Shown here: piece after piece, positions 8,713 through 17,447 of the stretch
Layout of the letters: each line of letters begins with the position of its first letter
Numbering within the stretch: position 1 is the stretch's first letter
From: JAOPZW01 sp963707695
GTDB lineage: Bacteria; Actinomycetota; Thermoleophilia; Solirubrobacterales; Solirubrobacteraceae
DNA length: 64,000 bases
Assembly (NCBI GenBank): GCA_963707695.1
Contig: CAVPQY010000003.1
Span: forward strand, 434,001-498,000
Direction: 5' to 3'
The notes under the pieces: model-generated
Databases searched by the model: none
What the model was told of the DNA's origin: nothing
What the model saw: only the letters and a program-made list of their open reading frames with translations
Position numbers and translations under genes: made by a program

Positions 8713-9852
8713 GTGCCGAGCCGCCCGCCGTCGCCGCAGCGCCCCCGCGTCGTCGTCCTGCGCGGCCACCAGGCCAATCCGTGGGAGCTGCGCCCCTGGG
8801 AGCTGCTGGCCGACCGCTACGACGTCCGCTTCCTGCGTTCGGACCGCCCCTGGTTCGCCACCGATGCCCTCGCGCTGCCGGCGACGCAGGCCCGCACGCT
8901 GCGGGGCGTGCTGCCCCGCGGCCGCGTCGGCGACCTCGCCGTGCGGGCCCCGGGCGACCGCTACCTCGACCTGGCCCGCCACCTGCGTGCGGCCGACGTC
9001 GTCCACGCCCAGGAGCTCGGCTACTGGTACACCGCGCAGGCCGCCGGGCTGCGCGCGCGGCTGGGCTTCCGCCTGGCGCTGACGGTGTGGGAGACGCTCC
9101 CCTTCGGCGACGCTTACCGCAACGTGCGCACGCGCCGCTACCGCCGGCGCGCGCTCGCGGGTGCCGACCTGTTCCTGCCCACGACGGAGCGCGCCGCCGA
9201 GGCGCTGCGCCTCGAGGGGGCCCCGGAGGCGCGCATCCAGGTCAGCGCGCCCGGGATCGACACGACGCGCTTCGCGCCGTCCGGCCGGCCGCCCGGCGGG
9301 CCGCCCCTCGTGCTCTCCCCCGGGCGCCTGGTGTGGGAGAAGGGCCACCAGGACGTCCTGCGCGCCTTCGGCCTGGCCCGGTCGCGTGGCGCGCTGCCGG
9401 CCGGCGCCCGCGTGCTCGTCGTCGGGTCCGGCCCCGAGCGTGGGCGCCTGGAGCGCCACGCGGCCGACCTCGGCGTGGCCGACGCGGTCGAGCTCCGCGC
9501 CGTCGTCCCCTACGACGCGATGCCGGCGCTCTACGCGAGCGCCGCCTGCATGGTCCTGGCCAGCCTCCCCACCTGGGGCTGGGAGGAGCAGTTCGGCATG
9601 GTGCTCGTCGAGGCGCTCGCCTCCGGCGTGCCGGTCGTCGCCAGCACCTCCGGGGCGATCCCCGAGGTCGCGGGCCCCTCGGCGACGTACGTCGCGCCGG
9701 GCGACTGGGTGGGCCTCGCCGACGTGCTCGCCGAGCGGCTGCGCGAGCCGGCGCCCCACGTCGTCCGCGACGCCGAGCGCGTGCGCCGGCTCTCGACCGC
9801 GGCGGCCGCCGACCGGCTGGCCGGCGCCTACGAGCGGCTCCTGGCCGGCTAG
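8713..9852 (+). CDS. GT4 family glycosyltransferase
   Basis: The intact 379-residue protein has an N-terminal RVVVLRGHQANPWELRPWE segment, unlike the GGxE loop of its neighbours. It also has a VHAQELGYWYTAQAAGL segment and a typical GT4 donor domain with SPGRLVWEKGHQDVLRAFG and the EEQFGMVLVEALASGVPVV signature. It probably adds a sugar to the lipid-linked repeat unit. The GTG at 8713 is chosen because of the TAGGGT hexamer 7 bases upstream. Starting at the in-frame GTG at 8704 would put the start codon inside that hexamer. Confidence 0.85.
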   Translation: MPSRPPSPQRPRVVVLRGHQANPWELRPWELLADRYDVRFLRSDRPWFATDALALPATQARTLRGVLPRGRVGDLAVRAPGDRYLDLARHLRAADVVHAQELGYWYTAQAAGLRARLGFRLALTVWETLPFGDAYRNVRTRRYRRRALAGADLFLPTTERAAEALRLEGAPEARIQVSAPGIDTTRFAPSGRPPGGPPLVLSPGRLVWEKGHQDVLRAFGLARSRGALPAGARVLVVGSGPERGRLERHAADLGVADAVELRAVVPYDAMPALYASAACMVLASLPTWGWEEQFGMVLVEALASGVPVVASTSGAIPEVAGPSATYVAPGDWVGLADVLAERLREPAPHVVRDAERVRRLSTAAAADRLAGAYERLLAG

Positions 9853-9863
9853 GCGGGGCGTCC

Positions 9864-11324
9864 TCAGGCCGCCGGGCGCTGGCGGCGCAGAGCCTGCAGG
9901 AGCTCGGGCGGCACGAGGCGCAGGACGACCGCCGCCAGGAGGAAGACCGCCACGCCCACGACGGTGCCGACGGCGTCGGGGCCGGGGCAGGCGAGCCCGG
10001 CGCCGAGGCCGAGCGCGCCGACCAGCAGGGCCCGCGGCACCCAGCCGAAGTGCAGCTCGCGCCCCGGGCCGGCCCGGCGCAGCGCCGCGAACGCGGCCCC
10101 GGCGTTCACGAGCTCCGCCACCACCGCGGCGACGGCGGCGCCCTGGGCGTCGAAGAGGGGGATGAGGACGAACCCGAGCACGACGGCCGTGGTGAGTCCG
10201 AGGCTCGTCGCGATGGCCAGCGCCTTCTGGCGGTGCAGGGCGATGAGGGCCGGGTTCCAGGCCGAGACGAGGAACAGGGTGAGCACCATCGGGCTCTGCA
10301 GGCGCAGGACCTCGGCCACGCCGGCGTACTGGGCGCCGCCGAGCAGGACGAGGATCGGGCGCGCGCCCAGGATCAGGACGAGGCAGATCAGCCCGCCCGC
10401 CAGCGCGGCGACCTCCGTCAGCCGCTGGGTGACGTAGCGCAGGCGGCCGGGGTCGTCGCGCGCGGCGACCGTCATGACCGGCAGGACCACCCCGGTCATC
10501 AGCAGCGGCAGACCGATGAGCAGCTCGAAGATCCGGGCCGAGGTCACGAAGCGCGCGGTCTCCACGTCGTCGGTCAGCACCGACGTGATGACCACGAGGA
10601 TCCGGAAGTAGACCGTCCCGAGCACGGTGGCGACGGCGAGCGGCGCGGCCTCGCGCAGCAGCCGCCGGCTGCGCGCCCAGTCCAGCCGGGGCAGGACGAG
10701 GCTCCCGCGCCCGATGACGATCGGCGACAGCGCGAGCAGCAGCGCGCCCGCGACGAGCTGGTTGGCGAAGAACGGGCCGAGGCCCGCGCCGGCCACCGCG
10801 AGCACGACGATGCCGGCCACGAGCAGCGACTGGCGGACGACCTCGTTGACGGCCACCCGGCCGTTGCGGAGGTCCACGGCCAGGGGCACCAGGAGCGCGG
10901 CCTGGACGCTGACGAGCACGACGCCCACCCCGGCCACCAGCGTCCCCGCGACCATCGTGGGGTCGTAGCCCGCGACGAGCGCGAAGGCGACCGCCGCGGC
11001 CACCCCGGCCAGCGAGAGCGCGATGCGCAGCGCCACGAGGTCGCGCAGCAGCAGCCGGCGCTCGGCCCGGTCCTCGAGCAGCGACATGTCGCGCGTCGCG
11101 GTCGTCGACAGGCCGCCCTCGGTGACCCCGCTCACGATCGCCAGCAGCGCCATGACCGTGCCGTAGCGGCCGAACTCCACGAGCCCCAGGTGGCGCAGGA
11201 GGAAGATCGAGCCGACCGCGGTGACCAGGCTCCCGGCCGCGTAGCTGATCGCGCGGGCCGCGCCGCCCCGTGTGACCTGCCGGGCGACGTCGGCCGGCGG
11301 GCCGGCCTCGTCGACCTGCGTCAC
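9864..11324 (-). CDS. Polysaccharide flippase (Wzx-like, MOP superfamily)
   Basis: The 486-residue protein is intact and has about 12-14 predicted membrane spans along its whole length. It begins after a short polar leader with an AISYAAGSLVTAVGSIFLLRHLGLVEFGRYG segment, typical of the oligosaccharide flippase (Polysacc_synt) family. Members export undecaprenyl-diphosphate-linked repeat units across the membrane. The GTG start overlaps the TGA of the upstream gene as GTGA (11321-11324), so translation is likely coupled. It is the only flippase candidate I see, so it would serve the whole cluster. Confidence 0.85.
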   Translation of the reverse strand: MTQVDEAGPPADVARQVTRGGAARAISYAAGSLVTAVGSIFLLRHLGLVEFGRYGTVMALLAIVSGVTEGGLSTTATRDMSLLEDRAERRLLLRDLVALRIALSLAGVAAAVAFALVAGYDPTMVAGTLVAGVGVVLVSVQAALLVPLAVDLRNGRVAVNEVVRQSLLVAGIVVLAVAGAGLGPFFANQLVAGALLLALSPIVIGRGSLVLPRLDWARSRRLLREAAPLAVATVLGTVYFRILVVITSVLTDDVETARFVTSARIFELLIGLPLLMTGVVLPVMTVAARDDPGRLRYVTQRLTEVAALAGGLICLVLILGARPILVLLGGAQYAGVAEVLRLQSPMVLTLFLVSAWNPALIALHRQKALAIATSLGLTTAVVLGFVLIPLFDAQGAAVAAVVAELVNAGAAFAALRRAGPGRELHFGWVPRALLVGALGLGAGLACPGPDAVGTVVGVAVFLLAAVVLRLVPPELLQALRRQRPAA

Positions 11325-12262
11325 GCCGGCCGTCCCCAGGCCCGGCGCGCCAGCCGGTCGCGCTCGGCCGGCGTCGCACGGTCCCACTCGTCGGTGCGGT
11401 TGTCGGCGATGAGCAGCCCCTCCTGCTCGCCGGCGCGGTACGTCCGGCTGGCCGGCCAGCCGCCGGGGGGGTGGGCCGTGCCCTCGCGGTCGACGACCGC
11501 GAGCCGCCCGCCCCGCGCGGCCGCCCGCCGGCTGAGCCCGGCCCTGCCCGACTCGAGCACGTAGGCCTCGGCCTTCGTCCGCGGCGGGCGGCGGACGACG
11601 TCGAGGAGCACGGCGCGCTCGCAGACGAGGCCGTTCGTCCGCAGGTGGGGGTTCGGGAAGGGCGGGTACCGGCGGCGGTAGGCGACCCAGTCGACGAGCA
11701 CGCCGAGGCGGTCGCGCGGCCCGCCGCCCAGCGACCAGCGGTCGCGCAGGCGCAGCTCGCTGCCGTGGCTCTCCCACGAGCCGGTGGCGCCGGCCGCCGC
11801 CGCGCCCTCGTCGACGGCCCCGGCCAGCAGCGCCAGCCAGCCCGCGCGCAGCGGGCGCGCATAGGAGTTCATGAGGCAGACGAGGCGCTCCGGGACGCCG
11901 GCGGCCGCGTGGGCGTAGGCGCCGAGGTCCTGCATCGGCTCGGGCGTCCACACGACGTCGGCCTCGCCGTCGCCGAGCAGCGCGAGGTGCGCGGCCGCCG
12001 CGGCGCGATCGGCGAAGCCGTTGAGGATCACCGTGAGGGGGGCCGCCAGGCCGGCGGGGTGCGCGCGGACGGCGTCGAGGAAGCCGCGCAGCGCGGCCGG
12101 CCCCGCGGGCGCCCACACCAGGTGGATGATGCGGAGGTCCGCGATGGCCGGATGATGCCAGCCGCCTCCGGCGTCCTGCGGGCCGCGGGAGGGCGCCGGA
12201 CGCCGCGCGCGACCGGCCCCGCGGCTAGGGTCGGGCGCCGTGCGCGAGCGCCCGGACGTCAC
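11321..12262 (-). CDS. Probable GT-A-like glycosyltransferase, start uncertain
   Basis: The core starts RIIHLVWAPAGPAALRGFLDAV and contains VVWTPEPMQDLGAY and LMNSYARPLRAGWLALL segments. These resemble GT2-like sugar transferases that act beside flippases, but the family is not certain. The listed start is the only upstream ATG. It would place 37 low-complexity residues before the core and overlap the divergent gene by 23 bases, so it is doubtful. No ATG, GTG or TTG lies nearer. An ATC at about 12146, six bases after a CATCAT hexamer, is where a leaderless start would be expected. The stop overlaps the flippase start. Confidence 0.6.
   Translation of the reverse strand: MTSGRSRTAPDPSRGAGRARRPAPSRGPQDAGGGWHHPAIADLRIIHLVWAPAGPAALRGFLDAVRAHPAGLAAPLTVILNGFADRAAAAAHLALLGDGEADVVWTPEPMQDLGAYAHAAAGVPERLVCLMNSYARPLRAGWLALLAGAVDEGAAAAGATGSWESHGSELRLRDRWSLGGGPRDRLGVLVDWVAYRRRYPPFPNPHLRTNGLVCERAVLLDVVRRPPRTKAEAYVLESGRAGLSRRAAARGGRLAVVDREGTAHPPGGWPASRTYRAGEQEGLLIADNRTDEWDRATPAERDRLARRAWGRPA
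12226..12231 (+). promoter_or_regulatory. Leaderless promoter -10 (TAGGGT)
   Basis: TAGGGT ends 8 bases before the GTG at 12240. The spacing places the transcript start at the start codon. There is no Shine-Dalgarno. Confidence 0.55.
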
Positions 12263-13184
12263 CGTGGCCGTCGTGACCTACGACGGCCGGCGCCACCTCG
12301 AGGTGCTCCTCCCGTCGCTGGCCGCGCAGACCGTCGGCGGGTTCGCCATCCACGTCGTCGACGACGCCTCGGCGGACGACTCGCGCGCCTACGTCGAGCA
12401 CGAGTGGCCGGGCGTGCGGTGGCTCGGGGGCGAGGAGAACCGCGGCATCACGGCCACGATGGCCCGCGCCGTGGCGAGCGCGGAGACCCCGTACGTCGCG
12501 GTCCTCAACAACGACCTCGAGCTCGACCCGCACTGGCTCGAGCGGCTCCTGGCGGCGCTCGAGGCGCGGCCGGGCGCGGCCGCCGTCGAGGGCAAGACGC
12601 TCCAGTTCCACCGCCGCAGCCACCTCGACGGGGCCGGCGACCTCCTGCGCCGCAACGGCTACCCGGACCGCCGCGGGCAGGGACAGCCGGACGACGGCCG
12701 CTTCGACGCGCCGGCGGAGGTCTTCGCCGCCTCGGGGACGGCGGCGCTCTTCCGCCGCGCGGCCTTCGACGACGTCGGGCCCTACGACGTCGACCTGCAG
12801 GCCTACTACGAGGACGTCGACTGGGGCTTCCGCGCCCGGCTGCGCGGCTGGACGGCCTGGTACGAGCCGACGGCCGTGGCCTTCCACGTCGGCTCCGCCA
12901 CGACGACCCGGCGGCCGGGCGCCTTCACGACGCAGATCATCCGCAACCAGATCCTCGTCACGATCAAGGACCTGCCCGCCCCGCTGGCGCTGCGCTGGGC
13001 GCCGCGGATCCTCTGGTTCCAGCTCACCTGGCTGCCGCGGAACGTCGCCGCGGGCGCAGGACGCCAGCACCTGCGGGCGTGGCGCGAGGTGGCGCGCGCG
13101 CTCCCGGCCACGCTGCGCAAGCGCCGCGCGATCCAGCGGCGGCGGACCGCCTCCGCCGCGGACCTGGCCCGCGTCATCGAGTGA
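12240..13184 (+). CDS. GT2 family glycosyltransferase (rhamnosyltransferase-like)
   Basis: This intact 314-residue GT-A enzyme has the N-terminal VAVVTYDGRRHLEVLL strand, DDAS at residues 41-44 and the metal-binding NND at 90-92. A YYEDVDWGFRARLRGW segment follows, characteristic of the WbbL-like GT2 subgroup that includes rhamnosyltransferases. A basic C-terminal tail may bind the membrane surface. It transfers a sugar from an NDP donor to a lipid-linked acceptor; donor and acceptor are not determined. The start is GTG. Confidence 0.87.
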   Translation: MRERPDVTVAVVTYDGRRHLEVLLPSLAAQTVGGFAIHVVDDASADDSRAYVEHEWPGVRWLGGEENRGITATMARAVASAETPYVAVLNNDLELDPHWLERLLAALEARPGAAAVEGKTLQFHRRSHLDGAGDLLRRNGYPDRRGQGQPDDGRFDAPAEVFAASGTAALFRRAAFDDVGPYDVDLQAYYEDVDWGFRARLRGWTAWYEPTAVAFHVGSATTTRRPGAFTTQIIRNQILVTIKDLPAPLALRWAPRILWFQLTWLPRNVAAGAGRQHLRAWREVARALPATLRKRRAIQRRRTASAADLARVIE

Positions 13185-13194
13185 GGCCGGCGCC

Positions 13195-14489
13195 TCAGCG
13201 CCGCAGCCGGCGCTGCACGCCCCGCAGCGCCCGGACGGCGAGCGACCGCGCCGGAACGCCCGGGCGGGCCGGCAGCGCGCCGGCGCCCAGGCGCGGCGGC
13301 AGCCGGGCGGCGGTCGCGAAGCGCACGAGCGGCTGGGCGACCAGCGGCCAGGCGAGCTCGGCGGCGACCGCGGCGAACCGCTCCGCCGCGGCGCCGCGCC
13401 CCTGCGCGAGCAGCCCGTCGAGCGCGTCGGCGGCGGCGCTCGCGTCCCCGGGCGGGACCGCCACGCCGAGCCCGCGCTGCGCGACGAGCGCGGAGAGGTC
13501 GTCGCCCTCCGTGCAGACCGACGGCAGGCCGGCCCAGACGAAGTCGAGGATCCGGGTGCGGAAGGCGAAGCGCGTCTCGAGGTGGTCGAGGTGGGTGGAG
13601 ATGGCGACGTCGGCGTCGCGCAGCCAGCCGCCCCGCTCGGCGTACGGGACGACGTCGTCGACGAAGAGCACCTGCTCGCCGGCCAGCCCCAGCTCGCCGG
13701 CGACGCGGCGCGCGGCGTCGGCGGCCCGGCGCTCCCGCGCCGCCGACGGCGCGCGCCCGAGGACGACGAGCCGCGCGCGCGGGCGGCGCGGCAGGAGCTC
13801 GGCCATGGCGCGCACGGCCGTCGCCGGGTCCATCCAGCTCCACAGGCCGCCGTACCAGAGCACGACCTCGTCCTCGGCGGCGAGCTGCGGCAGCCGCGCG
13901 CGGAGGTGGCCCCCGGAGGCGGCAGCGGCGCGGAGGACACCCCCACGGGGACGACGTCCAGGCGGCTGCGCAGCGACGGGTCGGCGTCGTAGGTCGCCGG
14001 GCCCAGCAGCCCGGCCCCGAGGAGGAGCCCGAGCCAGAGGTCGCGCTGACGCTCGGAGGCGCAGATCGCGTGGTGGGCGTCGGAGAGCGCCGCCACGAAG
14101 GTGTCGAGCGTCAGCGTCGTGTCCAGGCGGCGGCGCCAGGGCGACGCGTCGCGCAGCCCCTCGAGGACCGCGAGCGGGAACGGGTCGTAGAGGTCGGCCA
14201 CCAGGCGCGCCCCGCTGCGGCGCAGCTCGGCCTGCACCACCGGGCTCTGCGGCGCTGCCACGACGACCCCCGCGCCGGCCAGCAGCGCGCGCAGCCCCGC
14301 GGGGTCCCCGGCGTCCCAGACGGCGTGGCGGAAAGGGGCCCCGGCCTCGGGCGGCTCGCCCGGCGCGGCCAGCAGGACGTCGCCGTGCGCCGCCAGCACG
14401 CGGGCCAGCTCCGTCGCCCTCACGGCGTTGCCGCCCATGCTCGTCCCGGTGCGGTCCCGGGTCAGCACGACGATGCGACGGGCGGCCAC
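13195..14489 (-). CDS. GT4 family glycosyltransferase, one frameshift
   Basis: The N-terminal half (ARRIVVLTRDRTGTSMGGNAVRATELARVL) and C-terminal half (WYGGLWSWMDPATAVRAMAELL, then TRILDFVWAGLPSVCTEGDDLS) lie in two frames joined near 13915. Together they give about 430 residues. The C-terminal motif differs from the usual EGFG-type GT4 signature and resembles GT4 enzymes of the DUF1972/RfaG-distant type. The GTG at 14489 is preceded by a TAGCCT hexamer at 8 bases. It diverges from gmd. The single indel is probably an error because both halves are well preserved. Confidence 0.72.
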
Positions 14490-14497
14490 TGGCCGAC

Positions 14498-14522
14498 AGG
14501 CTACGCGAGCCGTCCATATCCT
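14498..14522. promoter_or_regulatory. Divergent leaderless promoter pair
   Basis: The minus-strand TAGCCT (14503-14498) is 8 bases from the GTG at 14489. The plus-strand TATCCT (14517-14522) is 10 bases from the gmd ATG at 14533. Neither gene has a Shine-Dalgarno. Confidence 0.6.
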
Positions 14523-14532
14523 CCCCGGCCGC

Positions 14533-15498
14533 ATGCCCAAGTCCGCGCTCATCACCGGCATCACCGGCCAGGACGGCTCCTACCTCGCGGAGCTGCTCCT
14601 CGACCACGGCTACGAGGTCCACGGGATGGTCCGCCGTGCCTCGACCGAGAAGTTCGACCGCATCGAGCACCTGCGCGACCGGATCACGCTCCACCAGGGC
14701 GACCTCCTCGACCAGCGCTCGCTCGGCGACGCGATCCGGGCCTCCCGCCCGGACGAGATCTACAACCTCGCCGCCATGAGCTTCGTGGCCGTCTCGTGGA
14801 TCCAGCCCACGTTGACGGCGGAGTTCACCGGCGTCGGCGTCACCCGCCTGCTCGAGGCGACCCGCGAGGTCTCGCCCGAGTCGCGCTTCTACCAGGCGTC
14901 CAGCAGCGAGATGTTCGGCAAGGTGCGCGAGATCCCGCAGACGGAGGCGACGCCCTTCTACCCCCGCTCGCCCTACGGCGTGGCCAAGGCCTACGGCCAC
15001 CACATCACGGTGAACTACCGCGACAGCTACGGGCTGCACGCGACGAGCGGCATCCTCTTCAACCACGAGTCCCCGCGCCGCGGCCTGGAGTTCGTGACGC
15101 GCAAGATCACGTGGCACGCGGCCGCGATCAAGCACGGCAAGCTCGACAAGCTGCGCCTCGGCAACCTCGACGCGCAGCGCGACTGGGGCTTCGCGAAGGA
15201 CTACGTCGAGGCCATGTGGCTCATGCTCCAGCGCGACGAGCCCGAGGACTACGTCATCGCCACGGGTGCGACGCACACGGTCCGCGAGTGCGTCGAGGTC
15301 GCCTTCGACGAGGCCGGGCTCGGCGACTGGCAGCGCTACGTCGAGCTCGACGAGAGCCTCGTGCGGCCGGCCGAGGTCGATCTCCTGATCGGCGACCCGT
15401 CGAAGGCCAAGCGCGATCTCGGGTGGGAGCCGACGACGAGCTTCGAGGAGCTCATCCGCCTCATGACCCGCGCCGACCTCGAGCTCCTCTCGCGCTGA
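14533..15498 (+). CDS. gmd: GDP-mannose 4,6-dehydratase
   Basis: The intact 321-residue extended SDR converts GDP-D-mannose to GDP-4-keto-6-deoxymannose, the precursor of GDP-rhamnose, GDP-fucose and related sugars. The NADP-binding GITGQDG motif is at residues 9-15. An MVRRASTEKFDRIEHL segment, SSSEMFG, the catalytic YGVAKAYG (YxxxK) and the NHESPRRGLEFVTRKI motif are diagnostic of Gmd. It has its own leaderless promoter. The membrane gene downstream overlaps its TGA as CTGA, so the two are probably co-transcribed. A second Gmd-like gene lies at 40075-41057. Confidence 0.93.
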   Translation: MPKSALITGITGQDGSYLAELLLDHGYEVHGMVRRASTEKFDRIEHLRDRITLHQGDLLDQRSLGDAIRASRPDEIYNLAAMSFVAVSWIQPTLTAEFTGVGVTRLLEATREVSPESRFYQASSSEMFGKVREIPQTEATPFYPRSPYGVAKAYGHHITVNYRDSYGLHATSGILFNHESPRRGLEFVTRKITWHAAAIKHGKLDKLRLGNLDAQRDWGFAKDYVEAMWLMLQRDEPEDYVIATGATHTVRECVEVAFDEAGLGDWQRYVELDESLVRPAEVDLLIGDPSKAKRDLGWEPTTSFEELIRLMTRADLELLSR

Positions 15499-16622
15499 GG
15501 CGCCTGGGCCGCACCCTGCGGCTGCTCGGGCCGCCGGTGGCGGCCTTCGCGCTGGCGCAGCTGGCGCTGACGGTCGCGGCGGTCCTGGCCGGGCTGCCGC
15601 CGTTCGACGACGCGACGTGGACGCGGTACGACTCGAACCTCTACCTCACCATCGCCTCGCGGGGCTACGAGACCGGCCCGTGCCCGCCGCTCTTCGGGGG
15701 GCCCGACCAGCTCTGCGGGACGGCCGGGTGGTTCCCCGCCTACCCGGGGCTCGTCGCGGTGCCCTACCACCTGCTCGGCGTGCCGCTCGGGGAGGCGGGC
15801 CTCCTGGTCAGCCTGGGCTGCTGCCTGGCCATGCTCGTCGTGCTGTGGGCCTGGGTCCTCGACGGCCGCCCGACGCCCGGGAACCTCCTCGCGCTGACCT
15901 TCGCCGCCTTCTGCCCGGCGATGGTCTACACGCACGCGGTCTTCCCGATGTCGCTCGCCGCCCTGGCGGTCCTGACCTGGGCCGGGGCCGTGCGCCGCGA
16001 GCGCTGGCGCCTGGCCTTCGCGGCCGGCGTGGTGGGAGGCCTCAGCTACCCGATCGTCGTCCTCCTGGCGCCCGTCTCGGCGGCGTGGTGGCTCCTGCGG
16101 CGCCGGCACGGCGCCCCGGCGGCGCCGGCGACGGCGCTGCTGGCCGTCGCCGGGCCGGCCGTCGGCTTCGTCGTGGCCCTCGCCGTCATCTGGGCGTGGA
16201 CCGGCCAGGCCGACGCGTACTTCGCCACGCAGGCGAAGTACGACCACGGGCTCCACGCGCCCTGGACGCTCGTCCACGACGTGGCGAAGGGGCCGTTCCA
16301 GGGCCGCTACGGCCCGCGGGCGATCCTGGCCATCCACGAGCTGGCGATGCTCGGGCTCATCGCGCTGCTCCTCGTGGGCGCCGGGCGCGCGACGCGGCGG
16401 GCCCTGCCGACGGCCGGGCTGCTGCTGGCCGGCGCGGTGGGGCTCTGGCTGCTCCCGCGCACCCAGCAGGACGTCAGCTGGTACCGCGGCGACACGCTCA
16501 CCCTGCTGGCCGCCCCGCTCGTCGCGGTCCTGCGCCCGTGGCGGGCCGTCCTCATCGCGAGCGTCGGGCTCCTGCTGGCGGTGCCCATGACGCAGGCCTT
16601 CCTGCAGGCGGTCTTGGTGTAG
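15495..16622 (+). CDS. PIG-V-like GT-C mannosyltransferase, probable CTG start
   Basis: The protein has about eight or more membrane spans. Its first loop (FDDATWTRYDSNLYLTIASRGYE) matches the W-x-x-YDS-x-YLxIAxxGY pattern of PIG-V-like (GT76) mannosyltransferases that use dolichyl/polyprenyl-phosphate mannose. No ATG exists near the N-terminus. The frame is open from a CTG at 15495 that overlaps the gmd stop as CTGA and would give 375 residues. The alternative GTG at 15537 would remove 14 residues before the first span. Because it follows gmd and DPM-like genes are present, a role in extracytoplasmic glycan extension is likely. Confidence 0.72.
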   Translation: MRRLGRTLRLLGPPVAAFALAQLALTVAAVLAGLPPFDDATWTRYDSNLYLTIASRGYETGPCPPLFGGPDQLCGTAGWFPAYPGLVAVPYHLLGVPLGEAGLLVSLGCCLAMLVVLWAWVLDGRPTPGNLLALTFAAFCPAMVYTHAVFPMSLAALAVLTWAGAVRRERWRLAFAAGVVGGLSYPIVVLLAPVSAAWWLLRRRHGAPAAPATALLAVAGPAVGFVVALAVIWAWTGQADAYFATQAKYDHGLHAPWTLVHDVAKGPFQGRYGPRAILAIHELAMLGLIALLLVGAGRATRRALPTAGLLLAGAVGLWLLPRTQQDVSWYRGDTLTLLAAPLVAVLRPWRAVLIASVGLLLAVPMTQAFLQAVLV

Positions 16623-16640
16623 CGGCCTGAGCCCTTCCGC

Positions 16641-16646
16641 TAGGGT
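16641..16646 (+). promoter_or_regulatory. Leaderless promoter -10 (TAGGGT)
   Basis: TAGGGT lies 7 bases before the ATG at 16654. It is the same motif and spacing as at 8700 and 12226. Confidence 0.55.
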
Positions 16647-16653
16647 CGCCGCC

Positions 16654-17427
16654 ATGGCGACCGGCACGGCGCACACGACCCCTGCGCCCGAGGGCTTCGA
16701 CGCGGCGCTCGCGGCCGTCGACGGGGTCGAGGGCTGGATGACCGACGCGCAGGCGCGGCGGCTCTTCGAGGCCGGCGCGCGCGTCCCCTCCGGCGGGCGG
16801 ATCGTCGAGATCGGCTCCTTCCGCGGGCGCTCGACGATCATCCTGGCGCTCGCCGCCCCGTCCGGCGCCGAGGTCGTCGCGGTCGATCCCCACGGCGGCG
16901 GCGACCGCGGCCCGCAGGAGATCACCCCCGACGCGCTGCGCGGCGAGGAGGACTTCCGGACCTTCCACGCCAACCTCGAGCGCGCCGGCGTCCAGGGGCG
17001 CGTCCGCCACGTGCGGCTGCTCTCCGAGGAGGCGCTGGGCGAGGTGGCGACGCCCTACGACCTCCTCTACGTCGACGGTGCGCACCGCTACGCGCCGGCC
17101 CGCGACGACATCGCCCGCTACGGCGCGAACGTGCGCGAGGGCGGGACGCTGCTGATCCACGACTCGTTCAGCGCGAACGGGGTCATGCTGGCCCAGCTGC
17201 GCCTCCTCTTCGCCTCCGGGCGGTTCCGGTACGTCGGGCGCTCGGGCTCGCTGGCCGAGTACCGCCGCGAGGAGCTCGCGCCCGCCGACCGGGCGCGCAA
17301 CGCGGCCGCGCAGGCGGCCCAGGTCCCCTACTGGGTGCGCAACTCCCTCATCAAGGTCGCCCTCGTGGCCGGTCGCCCGGGCCTGGCCCGCCGCTTCGGC
17401 CACGACACCGGGCACTGGCCCTACTAG
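16654..17427 (+). CDS. Class I SAM-dependent methyltransferase (Methyltransf_24 type)
   Basis: The intact 257-residue enzyme carries the SAM motif EIGSFRGRS at residues 52-60, an acidic strand-2 end (VAVDPH) and a LLYVDGAHRY motif that is typical of the Methyltransf_24 / cephalosporin-hydroxylase-like group found in polysaccharide clusters. The C-terminal part, rich in Arg and Trp/Tyr, may contact the membrane or lipid-linked acceptor. It probably O-methylates a glycan. It has its own leaderless promoter, and a YfhO-type gene follows on the same strand. Confidence 0.8.
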   Translation: MATGTAHTTPAPEGFDAALAAVDGVEGWMTDAQARRLFEAGARVPSGGRIVEIGSFRGRSTIILALAAPSGAEVVAVDPHGGGDRGPQEITPDALRGEEDFRTFHANLERAGVQGRVRHVRLLSEEALGEVATPYDLLYVDGAHRYAPARDDIARYGANVREGGTLLIHDSFSANGVMLAQLRLLFASGRFRYVGRSGSLAEYRREELAPADRARNAAAQAAQVPYWVRNSLIKVALVAGRPGLARRFGHDTGHWPY

Positions 17428-17447
17428 CCGGGGCGCCGGCCCGGGCG

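Noticed and set aside
5890..9852. 1320-codon open frame on the plus strand
   Set aside because: Only its last 379 codons (from 8713) encode a recognisable protein. The rest is antisense to GT4 genes on the minus strand.
11471..14779. 1102-codon open frame on the plus strand
   Set aside because: It has low-complexity Arg/Ala-rich translation and overlaps known genes in other frames. No motif supports it.
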